A stretch of 64,000 nucleotides of DNA from Aquila chrysaetos chrysaetos (taxonomy: Eukaryota; Chordata; Aves; Accipitriformes; Accipitridae), in NCBI RefSeq assembly GCF_900496995.4, contig NC_044011.1, positions 8,092,041 through 8,156,040 of the forward strand. Direction: 5' to 3'. Numbering within the stretch: position 1 is the first letter of the stretch; each line of letters starts with the position of its first letter. Below the pieces are notes generated by a model. That model was not told the origin of the DNA. It ran no database searches and saw only the letters and a list, made by a program, of their open reading frames with translations. The position numbers and the translations under genes are program-made. Shown here piece by piece: positions 1-14,161 of the stretch.

Positions 1-3000
1 ATTTTGTGTGTGATGATGATGCAGATAAGTAAAAGGCAAACACTTTTGGTTTGCCAATGCTGCTCGACTTTGCAGAAATAACATAGTTAAAATGGAGGTT
101 GGACCATTTTTTGATAGTCTAATTTTCTAAGTGAAATTAACTGTGAGCAGATGCTGGGAGGTACAGAGAAGCGGGCAGTGAAGGGCATGCTGGGGGAAAA
201 GGTGTCTCTCTTTACCAAGGACTCATCTCCAGGAAATATGGGCTGTCCTCCCAAGGTCTGCAGCTTTCCAGCATTTGCAAAGCAGTGACCGCCTGTGAGA
301 GGAACATCCCGGGATTCCCCTCCATGGTGCTGTGAAGCTGTCATTTTTTATCAGTTTCACTGCTGCTTCCTGTTTATGGGAAATTCCTGGTGGGAACAGG
401 ATTGTTTTGGGTTGCAGTTCAAATAAAGTCGAAGGAAAAGTCCTGAGAGCCAGGACCTTGCCTGTTTTGACCGCTTCAACAATCCAGTCCTGTTGCTGTA
501 ACTCAGCTTTTCTGCCTTTCTTCTGGTGCCTTCTCCTGCCAGGAGCTGGATTTCTGTCCCATCAAATAGTGGGAGGCTTGGTAGGGGCAAATCCTCCATG
601 TTACGCTACCCACCTTGTTGAATTTTTCTGGTCAGTGAGTCACAGCTGATGGGGGCATTTTTACTTTGGTTGTGTAAAATAAGCCTGGGTGGTTTCTCTC
701 AGCCGAGGAGGCTGAGCAGCCCAGTTGGTCCCAGCAGGAAAACCCACTTGGCCGGGGGTCTTTCCTCGATGCTTTCCCACACGCCTCTTGTCTTTACCCG
801 CAGGGTTTGCACGGTCTTCCTGTCCCTGTCTGTTAGTGCTGGCCTTCGTTTCCCTCAAAGAAAGCTTCGTCTCCCTTTGACCCTTACTGCTTTTGGTCCT
901 GTCAAGCTGTTTCATGTCATTAGCGGTATAAATGAGTTCCTGCTCCTGGTGGTCTGTCCCCTTAGTGTTGGGTGACAGCGGTCTCTCTCCTTTCCAGTTA
1001 CTCTTTTAAAGGGTGAGGAATCACTGACCAAAATGCTCATCATGGAGAGAAAAATAGGTCATCTGCTGAAGGGTTGCAGCTGCTGCTGAAGAATGCCATG
1101 TGGCTAGCAAAGATTTTCTCTTCATCCCCTGAAATGTCCGCACCTCTTCTCTCTTTGTATTTTAGGCACAGGAACCAGGAATGGCATTAAGGGATAAAAT
1201 ATCCCCCTCATTATCATTAAGAGCATTGCTTCATGGCCTCTTTTATAAATCAGTAACAGAGGGTAATGGAGCAGAAGGTTCTCTCTGAGATCTTAATTAA
1301 TCCAAGCAGAGATGTGCGTCTGTGATGTGAGTTAGGATTAGAAATTAGCTCTAAGACTAAAACAGCCTATGCAAAATTGATGTACACTGGCCTATAAAAC
1401 AATTCAGTGAATGAGTTCCCATTTGTAATGTGGCATTCCTTGAAATAATTGGCCAAGAGAGTCTTCGTCAGAGGAAGTAGTAAAGACTGAATGAATAATT
1501 TTATCACTTGAAGTGAATTTATGATGGTGTGGAGAGGCTGACCAGTCTGTTCTTTCACTGAGGCAGAGCCTAGCATATTACCCTGACCTTATAAAAAGAT
1601 GCTCTTTTTACTTTTTGAGCTACGCCTTGAATGTAGAGGCTTGTGATTGGGATGGGAGGTTCAGTCAAGCTCCACAGGAGGGAAGGCATCCAGGAAAAAA
1701 GTATAAGAGCATCTATATGGGCATCAGAGAAGAGAGAAGGGTTGGAGGAATGACAGGCTTCCATGTCAGAAAGTGAACTTCTTCCCTACACACGCCTGTG
1801 GGAGTGGGCGTAGAGGGGAGGCTGACTGCCTGACTCGCTTCTGGAAATCTTCCATGTTTTCAGCGAAGTGAAAAGAATGTTATTTTTATTACTATTAAAA
1901 AGTGCTTCTGCACTAACAGTGTCTGTGAGTATTACAGTGCTGCTCAGTGGAAGGTTAGCTCAAAGTCAGAGGATATGTTCAGTCTGATACCTTGGGAGGC
2001 CTCGATCTGCATTTCACCTGTGTGATCTCAAAACTGAGTACAAAGGATTAGGAGGTTCCTATGGTCAGTAATGGGATACAGAAGGCCTTCACACGGGGCA
2101 GGGGGGCTCTTTGGTGAGCTGTGGAAGGGGAAAGTGAAGGCAGTGAGGATTACAAGCAAGGAAGGAGGCAAGAAAAACTGTGTAAGAGGACTAAGAATGG
2201 TCTCGGGGAAAGGAAGGTGATTAACGAGCATTTCCAAAGGCTCCAAGTATATGGAGTATCCCTCCTGGGGGCAAGGCATTAGCCTGCTCTGAAAGCAGGT
2301 GTGGGGGGGGACATGGCACAGGGATTGAAGGATAATGGTGGTGGAAAGGGGGTGGCTCCTGTGCATGCCCAAGTCCCTCAGGAAACTTCCTAAGCAAGAT
2401 AAAATTTTGCAAGGGATGAATGCTGCCAAAAAATGGAATTTATAAAGTGGGGGGTTTTGTTTTCTTTTTTTTTTTTTTATTTTTCTTTTCACCTACTGCT
2501 TGGTGCTGTATTGAGGCTATATGGTTATATCTCCCACATCCCCTGATGCTAGTTGGGCAAGATGTCTCATTTCAGCCAAAAGAATACAGGAAGATGAGAA
2601 TGATAAGGTGTTCGGTGGTCACCTGCCCTCGTGAGTAATAGGGGCACTGAAGACAGGGGTGTTTGCCAGGAGGACGCCTTGAATGGGCACTGGTGCTGTG
2701 GTACCCTTGCTCTGTCTGTCCTGGATGTTCCCCTGCTAGTTGGGGAAGGCAGCTGGGATCCCTTTGCTCCTCCTGATGGCAGAAGCAGGTTTGATGAGCC
2801 TGGTACAGTCTGAGCCCTTAGTTTCCTGGGGCTGGAGTGTCTGGAGGCAGTTATTCTGGCCATGATTTTGTTATTTTTGTAGTTAGGTTAGGGAGAGGTA
2901 GCTTTCTGACAGGCACTCTGTGTACCCCTTTCGTCAGTGTTACCGTCCCTGGTGGTGTCAGCCAAAGCAGTGTGTACAATGTGTGCCACAGAAAAATGAT

Positions 3001-5914
3001 CGTTGCTGACCAATGTTTTCCTTGCTGGCAACGCTGAGGCGGAAGGGTATTCCCGGCATCTCTGTATGCTGCAAAGTCTTTGTCACCAGCAATTAAGGAT
3101 TGGATATGATTTTAAAGAATTATATCGGCATTTGTTACAGAACTTAACCCTTCCAAATCAAGTCTGTATTTGGCACAAAACCTGCTTTGGAGTCCTGCAG
3201 CTAATAAAATGCAGAGGTCAAGAAAGCAAGTCTAAGAAATGTTGTCTTCTGCATCAAAGGAGAGAACTAAGGAGAGGCATGACCGTGCCTCTGGTAGCAC
3301 TGTGTTACCTGGGGGGACAGGGAGAAATCACAAATCCCCAGCAGGGGTCTTGTTGACTTCCCATGGGAACGTCCTTATCTAGCAGGTCAAGGTCCACACT
3401 CATTCTTCACTTTTCTTCACATTCTTACCCCTTATGTCTGTTTTAGGGATCAGAAACCCAGTCCTGCTAGGAAATAGAGTGGTTGCCTCCAAAGCAGGAG
3501 ATGGTGCTCCCCACTCCATCCTCAGTCTCCTCTCTTTTTAGCTCATTAGGGACCCCTTGCCAATTAGGCCTCCCAAGAACCAGCTAGACAGGAATAAGTC
3601 TGCAGTGAATGTATCAGATTGATTGCATATGTCATTTATACGGCTTGCAAGTAAATGATTGTGTTCTTTGGGTAGTTCGTAAATTTGTCTAATTCTTCAT
3701 GTAATCCTCACAAAAAAAGAGAAATACACAAGAGACTAGTCAAGGGCACCATTCCTCAGCAGGAATAAAAAGAATGTGAAATTTTTAGACCAAGCTATTT
3801 TGGAGAGCTGACAAATCTGAAGAGCTTTTAATAACACTTTTGAAAATGAAATCCAGTGCTCTTTTTTTATTATTATTCCTTTCAGACCTTTTTCTGTTTT
3901 CTTTTGCCCCAACCTGATCAATTGCATGATCAAAACTCAGGGGGATGAATTAAACTGTGGGAAGGATTAGCTCCAGCTTTATTGAGAAATAACTCTTCCT
4001 CAGTGATGTCAATGTCCAAGAAGAGGAGAAACAAGAGGACTTTTGGGGGACCTGTACCCATTGCTTGGTTAATTACTATTAAGTAGTTACTACACTTTGA
4101 TACTGGCTATAACTGAATTTTATGAGCACAACAGAGCATAAAGCTGAAAGAAGCAGGAAAGTTTACTAGAACAGAGCAAGGCGGTAGAGTCTTGCACCTC
4201 CTCTGTACATGTGTCCCAGGCTTAGGGTGTGGGGCAGAGCTGGTGTCCCTGACATCCTTCCTTTGGAGAAATGTGTCACCTAGACCAGGTGCATGAAGGA
4301 CAGCTGGTTTGATGCCTGCCAAAATATATCTACCCCTCTTTAAGGTTTGGAAGTGAACTGATGTCCTTGTCTGCTTCTGCCAGTGATGTGGCAAGTCACA
4401 TGAAGGAAGGGGTGCGGAGATGTGAGCTCTGTGCGCTTACCCCTGTAGCTGCTTTGGAAGAATGTGGAGAGGAGGCACAAGGCGTATGAGATTTGTGTTA
4501 CTACAGCAAAGGGTAGGCATCCTACTCCCCCTGCCCTTTCATCTCCCTGCCCCAAGCTCCTGCAGCATATTTCTGGTGTGCACATCATTCCTGCACCATA
4601 GCTGTCCTCTTCCCTTACTGTTTTTCTACCCTAATTCATCGTGTTCCACAGTGTCAGGTGGGCCTAGCGGTAAACTAAAGCAACGGTTTATTAATCAAAG
4701 CCTATAAATAAGGCAATGGTTTATTAATCAAAGCCCCAAGACAAAGGTATTAATGTATAGAGGACTGATGACTATAAGCAGAGCAAACTGTATGTGGTTA
4801 TAGCCTTCACTTAAAGTGAGGCTCTTCCCTAGCTGTTCTCAGTACATCTCACTCAAAGGCCGTGTAGCACATACTAACTTGAGGTGGATGACCTGATCTC
4901 TTCCCACATCACATAAATTCTTCAAGTTCTGGGGGAATTCCGTTTCCCTCATAATGTTTCTGGCCTTCTTTTTAATAAGAATAAGAGGTTAGTAGCAAAG
5001 CAGTTTGCCAAGACCTGCTGCTCCTCTCCTACAGTCAGTCTGTGGGTCACCCTCTCCCCAGCATGAGGGAAGGTTTTAGGAGAGAGCATTGGTAGCTCCA
5101 TGTTGTACTCCTGCACGCACCTGTGCACACATGTTGTCTCCTCTGCACTTCTGGGAGCAAACGGCATCGTTTCCACATGCTCTGTGCAGGGTGAGAGGAC
5201 AGGATGAGCAGGGAGGCTTCCCTGAGAGACGTGACTGTAGCGTTGGTGATGGCTACGCACTGATGGTGGGTAACTTCTCTGAGGAAGGAGCAGTCCTTGT
5301 CTTCCTCACACCTGACTCGCCCCACAGCCACGGCAAAATTACCTTCCCTACCCCGTGCTAGTGAGGGGGTACCCACCATTCCCTTCCCTCCCACCTGGAA
5401 GGGCCGAGCAACCGGGTGAGACAAAGGCTGATCATTTCTCTGTCTCAGGCGGCCACCACGAGCAGGGTTGGGACCCATCCACCCACTGTACCCCATCAGA
5501 ACTTGTGTTGCCTCCCGCTGCAGCCCCCGTACCATTGCCGTAGTCCTGTCGGCCGCCATGCGGGAGAACCTGTGTGGAGATGTATGCAACATGGGTGGAA
5601 GAGGAAGGTTTTCTGGATGTGGTGAGGGAAGATCATGCAACAGGTGTCTGTTTTAGAAGGGGATGAGTAGTTTAGCTGCATGTGTTGCCAAGGGAGGTGA
5701 GAAAGGTTAAGGTTGGTAGTATGGCCTTCCATGACCATCAGTAGTGACGTGCTGGAGTCTGGCTAGAAACTGTTTTCAGAAGAGCATGACTGAAACCTGG
5801 GGTTGCTTAAAACAAGGTAAAGCTCCAAATACTATATCAGTAGCTACTTGGTATAGGGAGAGGAAAGCTGACTTTTGTAAATACAATTTTAACCTATCTG
5901 TGTCTCTTTAACAG
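1..5914. other. No gene recognised
   Basis: Unique AT-moderate DNA with a T run at 2465-2478 and the small duplication near 4.7 kb. A C-rich part at 5.1-5.6 kb opens frames on both strands (up to 197 residues on the minus strand at 5047-5640), but these overlap each other and have no recognisable domain. Confidence 0.6.
4680..4735 (+). repeat. Short direct duplication with homeobox-like core
   Basis: GCAACGGTTTATTAATCAAA plus GCC at 4680-4702 recurs with one change at 4713-4735, a 33-base period. Each copy holds TTTATTAATCAAA, an A/T-rich core of a kind bound by homeodomain proteins. A replication-slippage duplication explains it as well. Confidence 0.7.
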
Positions 5915-5989
5915 AGACTGAAGTATCTGATAAGGAAGACATAAAGCCTCTCGAGAACCTGAAGTTCAATAAATTACTGGGACTAAAAG
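5915..5989 (+). other. Unassigned exon-like interval
   Basis: A pyrimidine-rich tract ending in CTCTTTAACAG precedes a 75-base block followed by AAAAG|GTACCA. One frame is open through the block and reads EVSDKEDIKPLENLKFNK and onward, a charged, non-repetitive peptide. The length is a multiple of three and the open frame enters and leaves in phase 1. The other two frames have stops. A second donor, CCA|GTATGT after 5995, would give 81 bases, also symmetric. I do not recognise the peptide and no partner exon is evident nearby. It could be an exon of a + strand transcript crossing this region, an exon of a non-coding RNA, or chance. Confidence 0.3.
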
Positions 5990-5995
5990 GTACCA

Positions 5996-8900
5996 GTATG
6001 TATTTGGAATAAATAGTATGGAACCACAAGAATAATGAATTGTGGGCTTCACCCCAATCCTGGTGAAGTCCAGAGGAGTCTCAGCATGCTTCTTCAGGTG
6101 GAGGATGACATCCCAAGTGCATAATAAATAGAGTTGTTGGTTTCTTTAAAGGACCGGACAGCATTATGAATAACTTGTATTTTAGCAAGTTATGACTAGC
6201 TGTTTGTGGTGAGAGGAAGTTGTTGTTGTAGTGCCTGTTATTGACTGCTTGCTGAGGCACTTCAGAGCATAATTAGGGAGAGGAAAGGCCAGTGTAGGGT
6301 CCTGGAGAACCAAGCCTGTTCCTGGCCAAGTGCCTCCATTTTTTAAGACCTTTTTGGTGTAGCCCTTTGTAAGAAACTTTGAAAGCAAATACAGAGCTAC
6401 TAGGCAACGAGCATTTATCCTGAACTGATGAGGTAAGATTTGGGAGTGTAGGTATCTGCTATGCCACAGAAGAAACAAATGATGACTGGTGGCAACTCAG
6501 AGCGGAGCAAAGTTAAGAGGGGACTTGTAGTTAGGAGAAGTTGGTACTTGAACCGAGAGCATTGTTGGGATTTGAAGGACCTAGAGGAGGGAGTGGAAAG
6601 TAAATTGGGAACTGGCCTGAAGCCCTATGAAATCAGTGGGAAGACTTCCCTTGGGCTTCAGGTCAAAACATGAGTGTAGCGGATGAAGAGCACCTGAAGG
6701 ATTGAAAACACCAGTGCAGATGGGGAGAGGAGGAGGGTGAAGGGCACTGAAGGTACAGAGAGAAGTAGGTGATTTCTAATTAGCTGAAAATCCCACAAAG
6801 GTCCAGAGGTTCCCATGAATTCTCGTGGGCTTCTTTCTTCCAAACACTTGGGGCTTCTTATGGCTAACTTGGTGGCGGTACTTGGGGAAACCACAATAAC
6901 CGCTGGAGTTGCTAGGGTAATTGGTTATATTAGAGAGGAATAAAATTCAACTAGAAGGTGTAAACCTACATGGCATAGAATTGAGGGTGGGCTGGAATAT
7001 CATGTGGAAGGTTGCCATCCTTCAGTGGCAGCAATTGGGAAAAATGTGATAAAATCAGTCACAGGAGGAGGCAGGATCAGTGTATAAGAGATTTTAAAGA
7101 AGAAAGGTTACAGGAGACAGGCCTGAGGCTTCCTGAACTGTGAAGGAGACAGTATCTAAAAATATTTTTAAAGAAACCAAAACTGTGAAGGGAATAGTGA
7201 AACATGTTCATTTCCTCCTGTTTTTCCTGTTGAATGAAGAAAAAAAAAAAAAAAAAATTACACACTCCATACTGTAAAGTTGGTATAGTAAAAGTAGAGC
7301 CAATCAAAGGATATACTTCCTTTCCCAACACCTCATCAACTGCTGCAGCCTGCTGTCACAAGAGGTGGTGGCACGTGAAATAAACACTGTGGATTTATTG
7401 TTGAAAGACTGGCAATTTTGCAGCAGAACGCAACGTTTGTATTGTAGCACCTGAAGAATGAAGCGGTGGTACTGCTCACAAGCAGGTATTGGGAAGTGGC
7501 TCCTGTACAACCCACGTGCAGCCCTGCACAATTAGCTGTCTACTTACCTCTTCCCATTTGTCACTCCTGCTCACACGCATCATTTCTCTCGTGCTTTTAG
7601 AGATAGTCATGGTGGTGCTGGCACGGCATCCCCAGCAGACCGCTCATCTAATCTGCTGTGGCAGTTCCTCTTCTATGTAGGCCACTGCAGAGCAAATTAA
7701 ATTTTTGGTGTCTTCATCCTCTTCTGCAAATGGCTTCTTTCTTTGGTCCTGCTTTAATTTATGTTAGTGTCCACCTTCTTTAACCACGTTGGTCTGTCCC
7801 TCATCTTTGGCCTTGCAGTGTGTCCAGTAGCTGTTTTCCTGCAGATGGCAAGTGTATTTTCAAGGCCTAGGCTTTAAATTGCTGTTCTGGCAAAGAAAAA
7901 AAAAAAAAAAATTCCTCTCACGCCCTTGACATGAAAATAACAATGTGAACAATGGGAGCTGGCCGGAGCCAGCCTGACGCTGGAGCGCACCGCGTGGAAA
8001 GAGGTTGAAGAGGAAAAAAAAAAAAACAAACCACATGCCGTGGAGGGAGGATGTTCAGCAGACTATTTGCATCAGAGTTTGAGAACCCACACAATAAAAA
8101 TGAAAGTGCAGAGTGCGGGCCAGCTGCCTGTGATAAGATCACATTGTTGGAAAGGGGAGAAACGTACTGTCTCCATGCTAGCTGGGCAGGCAGCAAAAGT
8201 ACACCATGAAATAAATGCTGAGATTGCACATGCGGCCCTTCTTCCTTGGGTGCTGACGTATCAAGCGATTTTGATTGATTTTTGTATGTCACGGTATGCC
8301 ACAGCCAACCTGGGAGAATTACAGCAGATGGTATAGCGTGCAGGGGAATTGTGCGGAGCATGGATACGGAGGGGAGCTAAAATCAATCATTTTTAACAAG
8401 TAAATGCAACTTTGTGCAGTTCCCCAGCAGTCGTAGGGCCGTAACTGATGCGATGGCTTTATTGCAGCTGTTTGTGGGTGCATTTGGCCTCGAACAGGGA
8501 GGAAAGAAGGCTCTGCTGTGGCTCGAACAGAGCTCTCGTTTGTTCTCCGCACAGCTCCGGGATTCGGTTCCTCACATCTGTGGCAAATCATCTTATTTAC
8601 CACCTCCAGTGACCAATTCAGATGTCTACAGAAATGGCAGTTTCAAAAATTCACAGATGCTATTAGAGATAATGGGCTAGCTGGACTTTTTTATCATACG
8701 TTTAACATATGCTGTGATAAGACTGCAGTGTTGGGTTCAAACTCTGCCACCTAATTTTTAACTCTTGTTTCTTTAAATGAAAATTATTAAAAAGAATTAA
8801 AAAAACCCAAACCTCTAAATTACCTTTAAAGCTCCTGCATGCCTTCCTCAAGCATTACATAAGGTTGTGGGGCTGAACTCTGTTTGCATTTATTCTGGTA

Positions 8901-11900
8901 TGAGTTCCTAGGTGATTGCCACACCAAAATAAATGAGCGCGTGTCATCATTTTAAGATGATCTTGATTTTAGCCAAGTACACGAACAACGTCCCTTTGCC
9001 AAAAAATTGGGCCTGGTTCTTTAGTCTGTTTCCTTCTTAATCTCAGACCGACTGACTTGTATTATTAAGGGAATTTGTCTGTAGGAATCAATACTAAATT
9101 CTAATGCTGTTTTCTCAGATTCCTTGTGTATCAAGAGGGTTGGTAGATAGAGGTTTTCCCAGTTTCTTTTCCTTCAATCAACAATACATCTTCTGAGAAA
9201 TACAGGCCACCTTAAGAGGATACATCTTTTACCTTCTGCCTTTGTTCTAAATGTTCACACTGAAATAATTTTATTCTCTTGATTTAATGTAAAATATCTT
9301 CTAAAACAAGACCGCCTTTGCCCACGTTGCTGAGAAATGAGGCCATCAAGGTAACTCAGGATTGTCCAGCGTCTTGGGTTGCTGGCCAGTGTTGTTGGTT
9401 TAACTTTATGCTCTGCAGATGACTTTCTGGGCCTTCTATGCTACTTTTATACTCAGCGACAAAAAACCAATGCCTGTGTTATTGCCAAGGAGACGTGGAG
9501 GGTTTATCGCAGTGCCTGCCAGCCATTTCTCCCCACCCTCGTGCGTGCAGGTGCTAGCATGTTACAGTGCTTTCACCTCCAGTGCTCTCACCTGCTTTGT
9601 CCTCCAGGGCTCCTTCTCTCCTCCTACAGATTCACAGCTGCTTAAAACCGTTAGGGAGAGTTTTTAGGATGAAGTCCCTGAATACCACTACACCAGCTTC
9701 ATGTCTCCTCTGATGTAAAGTGTGGACAACACCTTCTCTTTATTGCCTTCTCCGTGCTCGCCCTTGGACGTGAAGAATACCTGATGTAGGGAGACCCAGC
9801 CTAAACTGGGGCAACTGGGGAACTTCATCACAGAGCATGGTGCCATGTAATTGCTCCCTCCCAGCAAAAGGTGGCTAAGCTAGCCCCCAAACAAGGGATT
9901 CCTTCTGCATTCTTTGCGACCACTGCGATGGCCGTGCCAGAAGACAATATCTTTGTCTGTAAGAGGACACCAGGCTGTGCCCTGTTGCTGTTGTGGACCT
10001 GGCCTCCCAGTATAAATGTGCATATCTAGAGGTAAATTCCACACGCTCCAGCATGGCTTCATCAAGTGAACTAGCTCATACCTTTTGTACCAGTGTGTGA
10101 AGACATTCCCGGTGTTCTTTCCTGTGTTGCTCCCCTGTTAAATAAAAAGGTCCCGTTTTAACAGCTTTTTTTTTCTGGCCATCAAAGACATTGACAGGAC
10201 TGACCCTGCGGTTTAGCACCACAGGCACTGGTGGTGGCTGCGTGGAGCTGCAGAGGTTTGTGAATGCATCGGGTTGGGATTATCGCAGGAACTGTATGTG
10301 CAGATTGGGCCTCTTTAGCAGAACTGTTTAAAAATTATTTTCCTGTGCTTAGAATTAAATGCAAGATGCATTTGTCTGAGTGGAGATGCTAGTCCTGTGC
10401 TCATGTTTAGTTTGATTTTTTTTTTTTTTTTGGTGAGCTGTTGAGCTATTATTGATGCACACCTGCAAATGAATATATATTTGCGAGAGCCCACGTGGCT
10501 TACTAAGTAAGCCCACCAGTATAGTGGCTAAAAGACAGACCATGAAGCCAAGCTTCAGATTGCTACTCATTCAGCATAAAAATGTGAGCAAATTATTTAA
10601 CTTTTCAGTGTCTTTATAATTCCTCCTGTTTAAAACAGACTTTTCGGAATTTGGTACTGGAAGGATCTTTTGCTTTTTGGATAAAGGTGTTACAGAAGGG
10701 AAGAGCACCTCTCCAGATTCCTGTGAGCCCAGCTCTGCCAGGTCAGCATTTGCTCAGTCAGACTGATGTTGTGTGTCAATTGTATCAAGGTTAGGGAGAA
10801 AAAGAGCCCTAACTAACTAGTCTGTGGGTAATGGGTGGGGATTGTGGCCTGCAGATTAATTAGGATGTTTGTTCCCTGTTTGCTGATACTTAAGTAGGTA
10901 CCTGAAGAGCATTACTGAAACTGTGTTTCCTGGTGTTTTAGAAAGTATAACCTTCCACACTTGGCTGCATCTCTAGAAAGTTGACTGGTTTTGGTATTTA
11001 ATTCTATCTGTTTTTTAAAAAAAAGGGCTTTCATGGAAGGTGAACCTTTACACAAAATTATACCTGTATAGATTTTTCTGAGCCATGTACGGTAGTAGGG
11101 GACAAAGTGCCTGCTATTCTGTAGGAGAATCTTAAAGAAAAATAGTAGAAACATGCATCACGAACTATAAAACACTGTAAGTTCTCAGTAAAGTCTGTTC
11201 AACTCTTTTTCTCCCTCCTAAAGAGAGACTTTTCCATAATCCTTTTCTATATATACATGGATTTATTTTTCATTATTATTTTTATTAAAAGAATTGTGTT
11301 TTAAGAACTGCTCAATCCACAGGGCTTAAACAAAGAATTAATGTCTGAATTGCCATCATAATGTAATTTTTAGGCTAAAAATCCTTCTGGTATGGGATGC
11401 TTGTAGCCTAAAAGCTTTCTGCTATATAAGGAAATGGATTTTATTTAACTTTCTCAACCACGCTCTATGCGCACAAGAGAGGAGCATCCAAATTCACACT
11501 AAGAATAGAAACTTTCTAACGACATTAATGACTTTCTGCTATAGCTCTGTAACTAGTAGTCAACAGTACAGTCTGTGTAATTACTCATCTCTGCTTTCAT
11601 GAAGGGTAGAGGTCACAGGTGTGCTTTCTTAGTCATTTTACTGTATCAAGATCTTTTTGTTCCAAAGTCCATGGTTGCAGCTATTTGGATGTGGGCTATG
11701 CTTTGTCTTCCCTGTGGCTGTTCCACCCACTGTGCTGGCTCTCTGAGCTTGGGCAGTGAAGGCAATGGCAAGGCTCTTGCCTCAGGGTGCTGTCGGTCCT
11801 GGGACTCCTGAAATCCCAGTCCTTGCTTTAGCATCCCGTGTTTTCCAAAGTGGACAGCAGGTCTAGTTGCTGAAGACCAAACTGCCAGGTAACACGTGTA

Positions 11901-14161
11901 GCTCAAATTCCCGATCCTTCGTGCGTTCCCCTTCAGCACAGTGGCCTGTGCTGGGGTCTGTGCACGGTCATACCAAAATCAGCTCTTGAGCTCGCCGGCG
12001 CAAGCAGCTACGCCGAGTGGTGGGATCCAGGCTCCTGAGATCAATTCCTCTGGTGCCAAGGGGGCAGCTGGTGGTTCCCAAGTCATCTCTGAGTAAGGGG
12101 GATGCAAGATGCAATGGGGGGAAGCAGGCAGGCTGAGTCTGGCCCTCCGGCTTCGGCAGCTGTCTAATGCCAGCTGATTTTCTGGGGTGAGAGTGACCCT
12201 TAGCTGCCTTCCCTTAAGGCTGTATCCGCAGAAGGGGTAATACTGCTACGGGCTACTTACAGATGTAGTATTTAGCTTATTAGCATTTCACTGGTGCTTG
12301 AAAGCACAGATCTGTTTCAGGGAAATGAAACCAATTGTGCCCCATATTGACCCACACATCATACCTTCCCGGTCCAGGGAAGCGAGGGGTAACCACTTTC
12401 CCTGCAGAGCACCCTCGCTCCCCACTGACCGGGAAACACTGAGACAGCGTGTAAAACACTTTGGTGGCCCATGGCACGGTACGGAGGTGCAGTGCCATGC
12501 TGAGCTGCCTGTGAGCCGACCCCCGCCTGTGGGAGCCCACCAAACCTCTTCTCGCTTGGTAATGAAGCACAACAGGCTGCTTCACACATCCGCTGAGATG
12601 CGTTTCTTGTACTTGCAATGCTTCACATTGATTCCTCTCTCTGAGATCTGATTTTGCTTTTCACTGTAAACTGTCAGTAAGTCCCTTGGTATTGGGGGAT
12701 TTAAGCGGTTTCAAACCCAGCAACAGGAGACTCGGACCTACAAATCCATGGCTCAGGTGAATGTGATGGTTGGGTCCATGTGCAGTTCTTTATAGCAGGT
12801 ATTACCATTATACATAAAGGATACTTAAAAAGCAAAAGAGCTACAAATGCTATGAACAACTTTTGCCTCCCCCTCTCCCCTGATAATATTCAGTTCTGCC
12901 TGTCTATAGGCCACGGGCTAGAGAGATTTGGTGAGGAAGTTGCACGACATGAACAAGTAGGATCAAAATGGGCACCCCACGCTGCTGTTGGCTTTGTGCA
13001 CTGTGTGGGCTGGTCTTCCCAAATGACAAAAGTAAATTAAGAAGTGTCTTTTTACTCCAGGAGTCACACTGGACTATCTCTACCTAACTCAGCTGTCTGT
13101 TGTATGCTGCTACAACTTTTCCGGGTGGCACAGACAGAGGTGCCCAGTAATACAGCCTCCTTGATAAAATGATACTACTGAGAAGGGCAGCGTGTAAACA
13201 TTGGTCTGACATTCGGGGGTTTCCCCACTTCAGCCACAGGTTCTTCTCCTGCCTTTGAAGGGATCATCATTTAATCTGCCTGCATATGTTCATTTGCCCT
13301 TTTCTAACAGCTAGGAAAACCCTTTTTTTCAAGTCTCCCAGGGCGCTGCCAGGTTTGAGTCATTAAACTTCAGATCTGTGAATGGAAGGCACTATTAGCT
13401 TTACTGCTTAATTGTATTATATTATTGTTTTTATTACTGTGGTGGTTCTTTAACAAACACAATGCTTTATAATCTCTATCCTAAAGAAATCCCATTTCAC
13501 AGAGAAGGAACCATATGCTGTAGTTACAAGCAGGGTTGCTGTTAAACACCAGGCTGTTGCTAGTTTTCTGCTGGCATTCAGGATCTCAGAGGCATCCCCT
13601 TATTTTACTGCCTGTGACTGGGAGCAATAGTGAAGAGTGACTGCGACAGGAAGAACAGTGGCTCTGAATGGGCTCCTACACCATCCCCTTTAAAAGGAGA
13701 CACGGATCCACAGGCAGCAGCCCTCGCAGTAATGAAGACTGCTTCCCTGTGGAGTTGTGTCTTTGGGGAAGGTCGGGCATGATCTGCATCTCGGTGGGGT
13801 CTTGGATATCTAGTAAGGGTTGTACTTGGAGGATAAGTTTGCTCTCAGGGAAGGCATTGATAGGGTGGTAGCCCAGCTTTCCTCTTGCTTCATTGTGCAG
13901 AGGCCTCCTGGGTCATGGCTGGAACAGGGTGTTGGTAAAGCCAGGTTTTCTCCACCCCTGTGGAGAAAAGCCCCTTTCATTTCAGCATGAACATAATTTG
14001 GACAATCTGGAGTAATCTAAGGTCACTTTAAATTCTCTTCCACTTATATTGGTGTAAATTTGTGGCCTTCTGTGGAGTCCCTTATCGTTTATGTTGATAT
14101 CAAGGGGAGATGAATCAGTCCCTATGGGCTTTGCTGACTGGGAGGAGGCAAAATTAAACAC
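5996..14161. other. No gene recognised
   Basis: Unique sequence with A runs at 7240-7257 and 7896-7911 and a T run at 10416-10431. Apart from the CpG-retaining stretch at 8.2-8.7 kb, I see no coding or RNA gene signal. Confidence 0.6.
8190..8700. other. CpG-retaining unique stretch
   Basis: This stretch keeps more CpG dinucleotides than its flanks (CATGCGGCC, CTGACGTATC, GCGATTTTGA, GATGCGATGG) and lacks repeats. Open frames of up to 94 residues on either strand show no known motif. It may be a conserved element, an unmethylated enhancer, or an unrecognised exon. Confidence 0.2.

Noticed and set aside
5047..5640. 197-residue minus-strand frame opposite several shorter plus-strand frames
   Set aside because: Mutual overlap, no splice or domain support, and moderate GC bias explain it.
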